From Planctomycetales bacterium (GTDB lineage Bacteria > Planctomycetota > Planctomycetia > Planctomycetales > Planctomycetaceae), in the NCBI GenBank assembly GCA_028285345.1, contig JANQPT010000001.1:1-64000 (forward strand): a stretch of DNA of 64,000 nt, written 5' to 3'. A program made the translations under genes and the position numbers. Below the pieces are notes generated by a model that was given only the letters and a program-made list of their open reading frames with translations, had not been told where the DNA came from and did no database searches. This document shows positions 26,203 to 35,296 of this stretch, one piece after another; position 1 is the first letter of the stretch, and each line of letters begins with the position of its first letter.

Positions 26203-26876
26203 GGCGGGTGATCCTTTGGGTGTGGCGGAGCGGGCGAAATCAATAGGTCGTGACAGCGCGCCTCGACAATCGACCGCGCCGTTTTCAACACGGCCACCGT
26301 CTTGGGCGGCAACGGCTGTAGTTTGACGCGCCGCATGACTTGATTCAAGCGAAACAGCAGCCGCTCATCCTGGAGATAGTCCCAGAGAAACGCCTCGCGT
26401 GTAAACATCGGCAGCACCGCTACGAGGCGCTGGGTCGACTTTTTGGCCATGAGGTTCACACATTGTTGCACAAACGCCGGATCAAGGCTGTCGATGGCCG
26501 CATAGTATGCGCTGAGCCGCCCGTGATCCTGGGCAATCAAAGCCGCGTCTAACAGCAGTTCCGTCACAATGTGCCCTAAAAACCCTGGGCGAAAACCGTC
26601 GTCTGCCTGGAATAGTTCGCGAAACAAAACCGTGAGTTGGCCACTGACCTCCAGAAAGGCGGGCAGCCGGTGGAACCGATCATCGTCGGTAAAGTGCTGC
26701 ATGACGCCAGCGGCGAACTCAGCGGTCGGACTCGCAGAGTCGTCGCAGTGCGGCTCGACGAGCCGCGGCCGCAGCCGGACGCCCCGCGCAGCGACCGACA
26801 GCCAATCCGGCGCAGCGGTCCCCGCCAGAAAGTATGGCCGGTCGGTGTAATGCATGCCGTGCGCAAAGTAATTCAA
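26199..26876 (-). CDS. ACP-phosphodiesterase-like helical protein
   Basis: A 225-residue helical protein starting with MNYFAHGMHY. The opening, the segment VMQHFTDDDRFHRLP and the later FLGHIVTELLLDAALI resemble the layout of acyl-carrier-protein phosphodiesterase (AcpH; MNFLAH..., HIDVLTDNLP), which has an HD-like all-helical fold. The likeness is weak, so this call is tentative and another small metal-dependent helical enzyme is possible. The start is a TTG at 26876; the stop overlaps the epimerase start as ATGA. The NAD kinase gene is divergent 134 bases away. Planctomycete genomes commonly hold this type of protein next to other metabolic genes, but I cannot verify that here. Confidence 0.5.
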   Translation of the reverse strand: MNYFAHGMHYTDRPYFLAGTAAPDWLSVAARGVRLRPRLVEPHCDDSASPTAEFAAGVMQHFTDDDRFHRLPAFLEVSGQLTVLFRELFQADDGFRPGFLGHIVTELLLDAALIAQDHGRLSAYYAAIDSLDPAFVQQCVNLMAKKSTQRLVAVLPMFTREAFLWDYLQDERLLFRLNQVMRRVKLQPLPPKTVAVLKTARSIVEARCHDLLISPAPPHPKDHPP

Positions 26877-27010
26877 AGACGCACCGTTTCTGTCTCGATT
26901 CGCGGCCGGCTCGGTGATTCGTCCGCCGCACTCCCCCCGTCAATCAATTCGCTCTATAATCCCAATGTCGTGCCGGTTCCGCAAACCCAGTGCCAGCAGA
27001 TGGCTCCATC

Positions 27011-27868
27011 ATGTCAGCATCGCCGTTGAAACTGATTGTCATCACCCGCGAGGAAGTTCCGCACGTTCACGACGCCTGGGAACAGTTGAGGCCGCAGATT
27101 GACGCGCAGCGGGACGTTGAGGTGGTCGACGTCAATAACGGGACGCAGCCGCTGGATGTCTCCAACGCGGATGTTGCCGTTGTGCTGGGGGGCGACGGAT
27201 CAATCTTGCGGGCCTGCCGCCAGATGGGTGCTCAGCAGATCCCGATTCTCGGAGTCAATCTGGGACGTCTCGGATTCTTGGCCGATGCATCGCCTGAAGA
27301 GTTTGCCCGCGACTTGCCGAAACTTGCGGCCCGCGAGTTTACCGTTGTTGATTATTTGATGTACCAGTGCCGACTCATTCGTCCCGGCGGCGAACGGGAA
27401 GAGCACCTGGGACTGAACGAAGTCGTGATTTCATCCGGGGCGACGTTTGCGATGATTGATATCCATCTGGAAATCAACGGCGACCCGGTCACGACCTATA
27501 GCGGGGATGGGCTGATCCTGAGCACGCCGGTCGGATCGACGGCGCACAATCTTTCCGCCGGGGGACCGATTTTGCGGCAGAATTTACAGGCGTTTGTGGT
27601 CACGCCGATTTGCCCGCACACCTTGACGATTCGACCGCTGGTCGACACGGCTGACAATGTTTACGCGCTCTCTGTGCCGAATTGTCCCGACGGCGTGACG
27701 CTGGTGATCGACGGTCAAATTCATCGGCCGCTGACTCGAGACGACCGAGTCGAGGTGACCCGTGCTCCCGTGTCGATGAAGATGCTGAAAATTCCCGGCC
27801 CCAGCTTTTATCACACGCTGCACCGCAAGCTGGGGTGGGCCGGTCAACCGCGCTATCAACAACCGTGA
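27011..27868 (+). CDS. nadK: NAD kinase
   Basis: A 285-residue NAD kinase of normal length. Motifs present: GGDGS (60-64), NEVVIS (136-141), TTYSGDGLILSTPVGSTAHNLSAGGPI region with GDG at 165-167 and GSTA at 175-178. It phosphorylates NAD to NADP, using ATP or polyphosphate. The family usually has Tyr where this protein has His in GSTAHN, a minor change. The frame is open from 26990, but the ATG at 27011 starts just before the first beta-strand and is preferred. The neighbour downstream is convergent after 24 bases, so nadK is monocistronic. Cytoplasmic. Confidence 0.92.
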   Translation: MSASPLKLIVITREEVPHVHDAWEQLRPQIDAQRDVEVVDVNNGTQPLDVSNADVAVVLGGDGSILRACRQMGAQQIPILGVNLGRLGFLADASPEEFARDLPKLAAREFTVVDYLMYQCRLIRPGGEREEHLGLNEVVISSGATFAMIDIHLEINGDPVTTYSGDGLILSTPVGSTAHNLSAGGPILRQNLQAFVVTPICPHTLTIRPLVDTADNVYALSVPNCPDGVTLVIDGQIHRPLTRDDRVEVTRAPVSMKMLKIPGPSFYHTLHRKLGWAGQPRYQQP

Positions 27869-27892
27869 ATCAATGAACTGCGGGACTTCGAT

Positions 27893-28810
27893 CTAACGAT
27901 TGCGCCAGTCGACGCCGGCCATTTCCGAGAGCGCCAACTGCAGTGCGTGTGTCCCGTCGCGACCGTGGCCATTGGCTTGGACCGACAGGTAGAGTTGATG
28001 CGCCAGCGCCAGCCCCGGCAAACAGAGCCCCATGCGTTTGGCTTCGGCGAGAGCGATGCCCATATCCTTGATGAAGTGCTCCACAAAGAATCCGGGATCG
28101 AAATTGTTGTCCATGATCCGCGGACCTAAATTGGACAACGACCAGCTTCCCGCTGCGCCTGTGGCGACCGATTGCAATACCGTGGGGAGATCCAATCCGG
28201 CTTTGTGTCCGTAGAGCAATGCTTCGCAAACACCGATCATCCCGCTGGCGATGAGCGTTTGATTGACCATTTTAGTATGCTGGCCCGCGCCTGCGGGGCC
28301 TTGGTGGACGATCGTCTTACCCATGGCTTCCCAGCAGGGATTTAGGGCCTCGACGACATCCTTGTCTCCCCCAATCATAATTGATAAGCGGGCCTCTTTG
28401 GCGCCCACATCGCCGCCCGACACGGGGGCATCGATGCTGTGAACTCCCTGCTGCTTTGCCGCGGCATCGATCTCAATCGCCAGCGACGGTTCGCTGGTGG
28501 TCATGTCAACCAGCACGTTTCCCGATTTCGATCCGGCCAGGGCCCCGTTCTCACCCAGCATCACATCGCGCACGTCGCTGGGAAATCCGACGATTGAGAA
28601 AACAACGTCTGACGCTTCAGCGACCGCCTTGGGAGATTCGGCCCACGCTGCCCCTTTGGCGACCAGTGGATCGGCCTTACTTTTTGTACGTGTGTAAACG
28701 GTTGCCGAAAACCCCGCGTCGATGAGATGGCCAACCATGCTCGAGCCCATCACGCCGGTCCCAATCCAGCCAACTGTTGTGGTTCCGGCAGCAATCGTCG
28801 GTACGCTCAT
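27893..28810 (-). CDS. NAD(P)-dependent beta-hydroxyacid dehydrogenase
   Basis: A 305-residue protein of the 3-hydroxyisobutyrate/tartronate-semialdehyde reductase family. The Rossmann motif is [12 protein letters not shown] (14-25); the substrate-binding signature is [11 protein letters not shown]; the catalytic lysine is in TKMVNQTLI. It reversibly oxidises a beta-hydroxyacid such as tartronate, glycerate or 3-hydroxyisobutyrate. Motifs alone do not settle the substrate; the epimerase and sugar-acid dehydratase nearby favour a sugar-acid route. The frame reaches 28897, but the ATG at 28810 with AAGGAT about 12 bases upstream is the better start. It is cytoplasmic. Confidence 0.88.
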   Translation of the reverse strand: MSVPTIAAGTTTVGWIGTGVMGSSMVGHLIDAGFSATVYTRTKSKADPLVAKGAAWAESPKAVAEASDVVFSIVGFPSDVRDVMLGENGALAGSKSGNVLVDMTTSEPSLAIEIDAAAKQQGVHSIDAPVSGGDVGAKEARLSIMIGGDKDVVEALNPCWEAMGKTIVHQGPAGAGQHTKMVNQTLIASGMIGVCEALLYGHKAGLDLPTVLQSVATGAAGSWSLSNLGPRIMDNNFDPGFFVEHFIKDMGIALAEAKRMGLCLPGLALAHQLYLSVQANGHGRDGTHALQLALSEMAGVDWRNR

Positions 28811-28949
28811 CGTTGTTGATCCTTCTTTGAAATAGTCGGTTTTCATCATTGTTGCAGCAATCGAGCGCAGTATATCGCCCGGCCGCGACAAAGTCACCTA
28901 AGCTGTCCCGGTTCATTCCCGTCAATGCGGCGCGTTGTGCCCGCCGGGC

Positions 28950-30464
28950 TCAGCTGCGGATTGACATTTCAGTCGCACTGATCAGCGGCGACGTCGCGAT
29001 TCGAAAATCGCGTTTGCGAGCGGCTTCGCAAAATTGCCGGGCAAGGTCGCTCACCTCGTCTGCGAAACATTGATTGTGCACCAGTTGCACAAATGAGTTT
29101 CGCACGATGAACAATCGAGGATCAACTCCCGCGACGCTGCGGGGTTTCATCCACAGAGCAAAGGGTCCTGGCTCGTCGGCATCCCGGCCGAGTTCGGGGC
29201 AGTGCAGACCACCGGAGTCGTCTTCGATCAGCCCCCCGCCTGTAACGATTCCGCTCCGGTTGACGATGCGGCCGGCAATCAGCGCGAGATCGGGATGCAA
29301 TTCAAACAGGCCGATCGCTTCCCACATCCAGTCTTCGTTGTCCAGTTCAAGCTCCGCTGCGGCGATCACCACATAGTCCGCCGTCGAAGCTCGCAGACGA
29401 TCGCATACCTCTGCGGCATTGTTGGCAGCACAGATCAGGTTTCGGAAAGGAAAACTCCGTTGCGGCTGCGTTGCGGCCGAAGTTGACGAATGGTGGATGC
29501 AGTCGACCGCCGGAGGGTCGAGCGGCTTGCGGCGAATCCACCATTCCTCCGCACCACGATCCAGTGGAAACGGGCATACGTCGTAGAATTCGGGGGAGGA
29601 TTGCCTGCTGACGTGTTGCTGCAAGACGTGACGCTGCGAGTGCAGTGATCCCTGATGACGAGATCGACGGTTCGTGTGCGACGCCGGATGGGACCGCCAA
29701 TGATAGACGACTTCGGGAATGTGCACGGGGTGATATCCGGCGCGCGCGAATCGGAAGAGGGTGTCCCAGTCGTGACAGTATTCAGCCCCGCAGTCGCTGT
29801 AGACGCCGAGATCGAGTGCCGCCTGACGATCATATGCGCAGAGGTGCCAGATATAGGAGCTGGATTGATTGAGGATCGGATCCCAATCGGGACGTAGAAA
29901 CGGATCGCGCGGCCGGCCGTTTGAAAAGTGGTCCTCGTCGGTGTAGATGAATTTCGGGGAACTGTGGTCGTGAAGCGCCTGAGCACTTACTTGTAAGGCG
30001 TCACTGATTAGCAAGTCGTCGGAGTCTAGTGGAATGACATATTGCCCGGTCGCCGCTTCGAGGCAAGTACGCATCCCTCCCATGATGCCGCGATTCTCGT
30101 CGAGCCGAATCAACCGGACGCGCGAGTCGCGTGAGACGTCCGACAACACAGTTTGTAGGGCCGCCGGAATCGGTCCGTGAGCCAGCAACACCCATTCAAA
30201 GTGCGCGCTCGTCTGCGCGAAGACCGCGGCAGCGGTTTCACGAAATAGTTCCGGCGGCGTTCCTTCGTAGATGCCGGTCAAAAACGAAAACTGACCTGGT
30301 GCCGCATGTAGCTGCAGTCTTCCTTGCCGTGCTTGTATGTGGTCAGCCAACCAACTTTGATATCTGGAGCTTCTCGCGGCGATTTGATTTCGCGCTTTTC
30401 CGATCCAACGCCGTGCATTGCGCCGGAAGCGCCCGGCCAATTTCGATGCAGTTGTCTTCGTCAT
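28950..30464 (-). CDS. GT2-family glycosyltransferase
   Basis: A 504-residue protein. Residues about 60-270 form a GT-A glycosyltransferase domain with DENRGIMGGMRTCL, the metal-binding PLDSDDLL and YTDEDHF. The C-terminal half (about 350-480) repeats the second part of such a domain (YVVIAAAELELDNEDWMWEAIGLFELHPDLALIAGRIV), so it may be a partial duplicate. It should transfer a sugar from a nucleotide-sugar, probably to surface polysaccharide or a lipid-linked acceptor. It overlaps the next glycosyltransferase gene upstream as ATGA (30461-30464), which decides this start over a TTG nine bases further out. The two proteins share layout and motifs and look like a tandem duplication. Confidence 0.88.
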   Translation of the reverse strand: MTKTTASKLAGRFRRNARRWIGKARNQIAARSSRYQSWLADHIQARQGRLQLHAAPGQFSFLTGIYEGTPPELFRETAAAVFAQTSAHFEWVLLAHGPIPAALQTVLSDVSRDSRVRLIRLDENRGIMGGMRTCLEAATGQYVIPLDSDDLLISDALQVSAQALHDHSSPKFIYTDEDHFSNGRPRDPFLRPDWDPILNQSSSYIWHLCAYDRQAALDLGVYSDCGAEYCHDWDTLFRFARAGYHPVHIPEVVYHWRSHPASHTNRRSRHQGSLHSQRHVLQQHVSRQSSPEFYDVCPFPLDRGAEEWWIRRKPLDPPAVDCIHHSSTSAATQPQRSFPFRNLICAANNAAEVCDRLRASTADYVVIAAAELELDNEDWMWEAIGLFELHPDLALIAGRIVNRSGIVTGGGLIEDDSGGLHCPELGRDADEPGPFALWMKPRSVAGVDPRLFIVRNSFVQLVHNQCFADEVSDLARQFCEAARKRDFRIATSPLISATEMSIRS

Positions 30465-32221
30465 ACCCTGCAAGCCTGTTCTGTCGATTCGGCAGCCGGT
30501 GTCCGCTGAGTTCTCAGTTGGTACGCGTGCCGGTGATCATCGTCGAGTGCCGCCGAGTAATAGCGGGAATTTGAGAGCAACTCACGATGCCGTCCGAGGA
30601 ATTCCCGGCGTTCGCTGCCGGCAAACCACTCCTCACCGGTGGTCGATTCTTGAGCAACGAGGAAGGGCGAGTAGGCGACACGACGTCCCAACAGCGCGGC
30701 TTCCGCGGACGCCCAGTAGCCGAGCCCGCGCAGTGTGCGGCAGTTCATGTGGGCGCCGTTTAGGAATTCGGCCAAGAAACCGGCATCGATGACAATGAAT
30801 CGCGATGAGACCGCGTCAACGCTGTGCTGTTTCCACGTGCGGTGGAAGTACCCTGGGTCGCCGATTGCTCGACCGCGGTCGGGATGACTGCAGCCGTCGC
30901 CGAATCCGAAAGCGGCGCCCGCCTCCACGATTCGTCGGCGATCATCGACGATCCGCCCCCCGATTATCGCGATGTCTGGATGCCGCTCAACCATGCCGAG
31001 CGCTTCCCAAGCCCAATCGGCGTCCAGGATCTGTAATTGGTCGTCGACGAAAGCGACCATGCCGCCGCGAGACGCGATGTCTTGAACCGACCGCGCCAAT
31101 ACCAAAGGGTGTGCATTTCTGGGGAGCGTGATCACTTCCTCGCATGGATAGCTCCCGGCGACTGCAGCGGTCGAGTTCGGGCGGCCGTCCACTCCCGCGA
31201 CCAACGAAACCAACAGCAGCGGTCGCGGCTGAATCTGTCGGCGGCGAAACCACCAGTCGGGAGTCCCACCGAAGAGCGGGCTGAGTTTCAACTGAAAATT
31301 GTTGGAACAGGAAAGGTTCTGCAAGTAGCGGTTGAGCATTGCGCGATGGGACGCCGCGACGTCGTTCTTGCTGTGCATGTTCGCTGACGTGGAGCCCGGG
31401 TGCATTCGCCAACTGTAGAGGATCTCGGGCACATGCTGCGGTTCGTATCCCGCTTGCATGAATCTCAAGAACGCGTCCCAATCAGGACAGCTATTCGTTG
31501 CGGAATCGCCGTAGACGTCCAATTGCAGAGATAATTCGCGGTCGAGAACCCCTACGTGCGCGGTATAGGCCGAGTTGAGAAACAAGAGCGGATCCCAATC
31601 CGGTTTGATATAGGGCAGCAACCGCTTCTGGCCGCACAGGCGATCTTCGTCGCTGTATAGCAGCGGCGGTTCGTGAAAGCGCCGAATGTGGTGTGCGAGC
31701 ACCCTCAAGCAGTCGGGGTCGATGCGGTCATCGTGATCGATTGCAACGACGTAGCGCCCACAGGCGCGTTCCAAGCAGTAGCGCATCCCGGCGACAATGC
31801 CGAGATTCTTCGGTGAACGAAACAGGCGCACCCGTGAATCGGGTTCTATGGCGTTCTTCAGAACTCGCTGCGTCGCGGATTTCGTCGATCCGTTGTCGAG
31901 GACGATCCACTCGAAACATTCGGGGGCATCTTGACTCAAGATGCTGGATGCCAGTTCCTGGAGATATTGCGGCGACGTATTCCAGACCGGAGTCAGCAGT
32001 GAGAACAGCCCTGGTGAGGGATGGTGCCGGTAAAGGGAGGTTCGCTCGCGGATACGCGCTGCAATCCACGTCTCATACCCAGGATCAGAAGGAGGCAGCC
32101 ACTGGGCGACGGACGCGACGAACGGGGCAGCCCAGGATGACCTCAGGATGCGCCGCAAGGCGGGCAGCTTCCGCGTGTTCGCCATCCATTTGCGGGCAAT
32201 GTCGCCAATCGTCCGTGGCAC
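30461..32221 (-). CDS. GT2-family glycosyltransferase, tandem partner
   Basis: A 586-residue protein with the same two-part layout as its downstream neighbour. The GT-A domain (about 70-290) shows ECFEWIVLDNGSTK, NLGIVAGMRYCLE, the metal-binding VAIDHDDRI and YSDEDRL; residues about 390-500 hold a second, incomplete GT-like segment (VDDQLQILDADWAWEALGMVERHPDIAIIGGRIV). The start is a GTG at 32221; an ATG 12 codons on (MANTRK) is an alternative. Its stop overlaps the start of the next gene by four bases, so the two are translationally coupled. The likely role is surface-polysaccharide synthesis. No transporter or polymerase for polysaccharide is seen in the vicinity. Confidence 0.88.
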   Translation of the reverse strand: MPRTIGDIARKWMANTRKLPALRRILRSSWAAPFVASVAQWLPPSDPGYETWIAARIRERTSLYRHHPSPGLFSLLTPVWNTSPQYLQELASSILSQDAPECFEWIVLDNGSTKSATQRVLKNAIEPDSRVRLFRSPKNLGIVAGMRYCLERACGRYVVAIDHDDRIDPDCLRVLAHHIRRFHEPPLLYSDEDRLCGQKRLLPYIKPDWDPLLFLNSAYTAHVGVLDRELSLQLDVYGDSATNSCPDWDAFLRFMQAGYEPQHVPEILYSWRMHPGSTSANMHSKNDVAASHRAMLNRYLQNLSCSNNFQLKLSPLFGGTPDWWFRRRQIQPRPLLLVSLVAGVDGRPNSTAAVAGSYPCEEVITLPRNAHPLVLARSVQDIASRGGMVAFVDDQLQILDADWAWEALGMVERHPDIAIIGGRIVDDRRRIVEAGAAFGFGDGCSHPDRGRAIGDPGYFHRTWKQHSVDAVSSRFIVIDAGFLAEFLNGAHMNCRTLRGLGYWASAEAALLGRRVAYSPFLVAQESTTGEEWFAGSERREFLGRHRELLSNSRYYSAALDDDHRHAYQLRTQRTPAAESTEQACRV

Positions 32222-32322
32222 ACCTACATCCTTGTGTCTGCTGACCGCCGCCGGTTCCGGTGCAGCGTAATCTGGCAGAACGGAGCCACGCCGTCAACCT
32301 GGAGTTGAGAGAAACGGTGCCT

Positions 32323-32979
32323 TCAATCTGTCGCAGGTTCGGCGGCGATCTGACGATTCCGCGAGCGCATCCGAAATCGGACGACGTAGAAACCGACCAA
32401 CAAGACCATTGCTGCGACAATCGCCAAGCTGGCGAGTGATTTGTTTTCTTCCCAGAGTCGTTCCGCGGCATCGCCGAAGTAGTATCCGACCAACGTCAAG
32501 ACGACCATCCAGATGCCCGCCCCCAAACCGGTAAACAGGCAAAAGCGAAACAAGTTCATGCGCGCCAAGCCTGCGGGAATGCTGATCAATTGCCGTACGA
32601 CGGGAATCAACCGGCAAACAAAGGTCGTCAACTGCCCATGCTTTTCGAAATAGGTCTCGGCCAATAACATCTTTTCTTGCGGGATGAAGAAATATTTACC
32701 GAACCTCAGCAACACGGCGCGGCCCAACGACACCGCTAAGTAGTAGTTGATCATCGCGCCGGCGATGCTGCCCGCGGTTCCGGCGGCAATACAACCCCAG
32801 AGATTAAGCTCCCCTTGCCGTGAAAGAAATCCTGCGGGAATCATCACGACTTCGCTGGGAAAGGGAATGAACGAACTCTCGACCGTCATCAGGATAAAGA
32901 TTCCCAGATATCCGCTCTCTTCCAGGCCGCCGACCCAGCCAGTGACCAGTTTCTCGATGAATTCCGTGATGGCATGCAC
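32323..32979 (-). CDS. DedA-family membrane protein
   Basis: A 218-residue membrane protein with the DedA/SNARE-associated signature: ESSFIPFPSEVVMIPAGFL, GAMINYYLAVSLG, and CRLIPVVRQLISIPAGLARM. Family members act as lipid (undecaprenyl-phosphate or phospholipid) flippases and matter for envelope integrity. The frame is open to 33066, but a GTG at 32979 with GAGGA nine bases upstream gives the normal DedA length and drops a basic non-conserved stretch. It precedes the two glycosyltransferase genes in the same direction, 101 bases before them, so carrier-lipid recycling for their pathway is possible but inferred. Confidence 0.88.
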   Translation of the reverse strand: MHAITEFIEKLVTGWVGGLEESGYLGIFILMTVESSFIPFPSEVVMIPAGFLSRQGELNLWGCIAAGTAGSIAGAMINYYLAVSLGRAVLLRFGKYFFIPQEKMLLAETYFEKHGQLTTFVCRLIPVVRQLISIPAGLARMNLFRFCLFTGLGAGIWMVVLTLVGYYFGDAAERLWEENKSLASLAIVAAMVLLVGFYVVRFRMRSRNRQIAAEPATD

Positions 32980-32988
32980 TATGAAAAA

Positions 32989-32993
32989 TCCTC
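32989..32993 (-). promoter_or_regulatory. Ribosome binding site deciding the dedA start
   Basis: GAGGA on the minus strand lies nine bases before the GTG at 32979 and supports that start over the upstream ATG at 33066. Confidence 0.55.
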
Positions 32994-33159
32994 GATTGAA
33001 GTCGATGCGGAATCGGCACCTGCGAAGGTCCAGATGTTTGGCGAATCTAGGCGGAAACGGCGACAAGTGTCAATGTAGGATTCCGGAATCGTGCACCGGC
33101 AACAATCAGCCCACGAGGCTGGACGTTTGCTGCACAAGAGACGATGATGATATTCGAGA

Positions 33160-33861
33160 TTGGCCGTTACCGAAGAGCATCTTCGCGATAAAGGAGAGAT
33201 TTCCATTAAGGGTCCCGGGCTGAAAATTCGCCTCGATGTTCGCAGGCGCTGGAAATGCGAAGCTTGCGGGTTCACCGTCAAACTGCCGGGGGAACGCGTC
33301 GCCGCCGCCTGCCCCGATTGCAGCGAACTCTCGTGGTTGCAGTTGGAGGAGAAGCAGCGCGACGTTCACGCTTATACCGTTCCGCACCCTACCGATATCG
33401 ACGCAGATGACTTGACGGACGAGGAACCAGTCGTTGAGGAGTCTCGACAGCCAGTTGAAGAGGTCGCTGAGCAGCCACAGCCGGTCGAACCTGAAGCGGC
33501 CGGCGCCGCGGAGATCGACAACGAAGCGACGTTGCCGGCTGATTCCGCATCGCCGCCTGAGCCGGAAGTGATTGAAGAAGTCGCGGCCGTTGAGTCCGAC
33601 CAGTCGGCGGACGGCCCACCCAGAACTCGGAAGAAGCGAAACCGTCGCCGCAGACGCCGCGGCCAGGCCGACGACCAACTGGAAACGACTTCCGACAGCG
33701 TCCAGTCACCGGTAGAACGTCCCGGTGACAGCAGCACGTCGCAGAGCACCAGTCAGACGCCCCCCGATCAGCCGGAACAGAGATCTGATACAGACGGCAA
33801 TTCGCCCAGCGATCCATCGAACCGGCCGGCCGATGAGGGATTTGGAGCCGGCATATTTTGA
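33160..33861 (+). CDS. Zinc-ribbon protein with acidic and basic disordered tail
   Basis: A 233-residue protein. Residues about 32-55 contain a zinc ribbon with CEACGF and CPDCSEL. After residue 75 the sequence is low-complexity: Glu/Pro/Val-rich, then a strongly basic run (TRKKRNRRRRRRG), then Ser/Thr/Gln/Pro/Asp-rich. The basic run could bind nucleic acid. No catalytic motif is seen, and function is unknown. The start is a TTG at 33160 because no ATG or GTG lies in frame upstream of the conserved part; the ribosome binding site is poor. It is divergent from dedA and 102 bases upstream of ispD in the same direction. Confidence 0.68.
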   Translation: MAVTEEHLRDKGEISIKGPGLKIRLDVRRRWKCEACGFTVKLPGERVAAACPDCSELSWLQLEEKQRDVHAYTVPHPTDIDADDLTDEEPVVEESRQPVEEVAEQPQPVEPEAAGAAEIDNEATLPADSASPPEPEVIEEVAAVESDQSADGPPRTRKKRNRRRRRRGQADDQLETTSDSVQSPVERPGDSSTSQSTSQTPPDQPEQRSDTDGNSPSDPSNRPADEGFGAGIF

Positions 33862-33963
33862 GCATACGATTTCACGCCGCTGTGGCCGTCGTCGCACTTT
33901 TGGACATTTGCCAAACTCGCAATCGGCGCCGGCCGGCCCATTTGAACAGAAAGTGACCGAACC

Positions 33964-34704
33964 ATGGCTCAGTTCGCTGTGATTCTGCCGGCGGCCGGCC
34001 AAAGCTCTCGCTTTCAACAACAGAAGCGAAAGAAACCGTTTGTGGACCTGAAAGGCCGTGCGGTCTGGCTTCGCTCCGCTGAACATTTCGCGAATCGCGA
34101 CGATGTGGCACAGACGATTGTCGTCGTCGCTGCCGAGGACCTGGAGTGGTTTAAGCAGAAGTATGCTCCAAATCTTGCTTTTATGAATATCGATCTCGTC
34201 GTCGGAGGTTCGAATCGGGCGGAATCGGTCAATAACGGCTTGGCGGCCGTTGGGGCCGGCGTCAAATACGTGGCCGTTCACGACGCCGCCCGCCCGTTGT
34301 TGGTGAAGGAGTGGGTTGACCGCGTCTTTGCGAAGGCGGAGGAAACGGGCGCCGCAATCTTGGGGATTCCGGTCGCCTCCACACTCAAGCGTGTTGTGGA
34401 TGAACAAATTTCAGAGACCGTTTCACGAGAATCGATGTATCTCGCGCAAACTCCGCAGGTGTTTCTCCGAGAATGGCTCGACGACGCTTACGCGCAATTG
34501 GGGGATCTGCAGCCCACTGACGATGCTCAATTGCTCGAAGATTTCGGCAAAACGGTTTCGATCGTTCAAGGATCGCCGCTCAATTTCAAAATCACGACCG
34601 CAGACGATTTTCGACTTGCAGAAGTCGCCCTCGACGCGTTGCCGAAACAGACAGGACTGCGTCCCCTGCACCCGTTTGCAGACGAAGAACCGGGCTTGCT
34701 CTAG
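33964..34704 (+). CDS. ispD: 2-C-methyl-D-erythritol 4-phosphate cytidylyltransferase
   Basis: A 246-residue IspD. The nucleotide-binding N-terminus is VILPAAGQSSRFQ followed by KRKKPFVDL; HDAARPLL and AQTPQVFLREWL are the other family motifs. It converts MEP plus CTP to CDP-methylerythritol in the non-mevalonate isoprenoid pathway. Length is normal. No other MEP gene lies nearby. The last ~25 residues extend past the usual end. A weak ribosome binding site precedes the ATG at 33964; co-transcription with the zinc-ribbon gene upstream is possible. The related ribitol-phosphate enzymes (TarI) are an alternative but less likely here. Confidence 0.9.
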   Translation: MAQFAVILPAAGQSSRFQQQKRKKPFVDLKGRAVWLRSAEHFANRDDVAQTIVVVAAEDLEWFKQKYAPNLAFMNIDLVVGGSNRAESVNNGLAAVGAGVKYVAVHDAARPLLVKEWVDRVFAKAEETGAAILGIPVASTLKRVVDEQISETVSRESMYLAQTPQVFLREWLDDAYAQLGDLQPTDDAQLLEDFGKTVSIVQGSPLNFKITTADDFRLAEVALDALPKQTGLRPLHPFADEEPGLL

Positions 34705-35296
34705 AAAATCGCCGACCTGCGCCCGGAGGATGATGCGGTTGACTCAGCGCAATCGCGTCGACACAACTCAGTCGTCAAAGTTGAGCTCTTTTCACCAGCC
34801 AGCATAAGCAGCGAGTTTTTCAGTAAAAAAATCTCGGCGGCGCTTGCACCGGGCGACAGTCCGGATATGGGGCTTCGTGGGGGAAAAGTGCTATCGACGC
34901 AAGTGGACCATTCGCATTGCGCAGTCTGCGAAAACTTTGTGCCGCCGTTTGCGACCATTCGTTAGTACTGATCGCTAGGTTGAGGAGGGGGATGTCGGAT
35001 TGCCTCGTCAGCGGTGTAGGTAATTCGCACTATACAGACACTCGACTTGCATTGCCGACCAGATTCGTAAGTTCATCCCGGATGTATCTCGCTATCTTAA
35101 ATCCCCAACCCAACTTCGTTTGCCGGCTCGGGCAACAGAGTGCCGTCGAGGGTCAGCGTGTTTGGTCGCATGCGTCTCCTTGGACCAACTTGCGAACCCC
35201 ATTCGCCGAAACAACAAAGAAGTTTTTCCACGCAGTTCCGGTGTGACGCGCTCTGTCAAAGGAACTCATTCAGTACACACGACAGAGGGACATGGA
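34705..35296. other. Intergenic region, nothing recognised
   Basis: This 592-base gap precedes the globin chemoreceptor gene, which has GAGGGACA before its ATG at 35297. The frame is open back to 35120, but the extension has no resemblance to globins. No promoter of a recognised class and no hairpin of note were found. Confidence 0.5.

Noticed and set aside
34776..34812. Flagellar sigma-28-like promoter before the chemoreceptor gene
   Set aside because: TCAAAGTT and GCCAGCATAA look similar to the two boxes, but the spacing is about 15 rather than 11 bases and the second box is poor.
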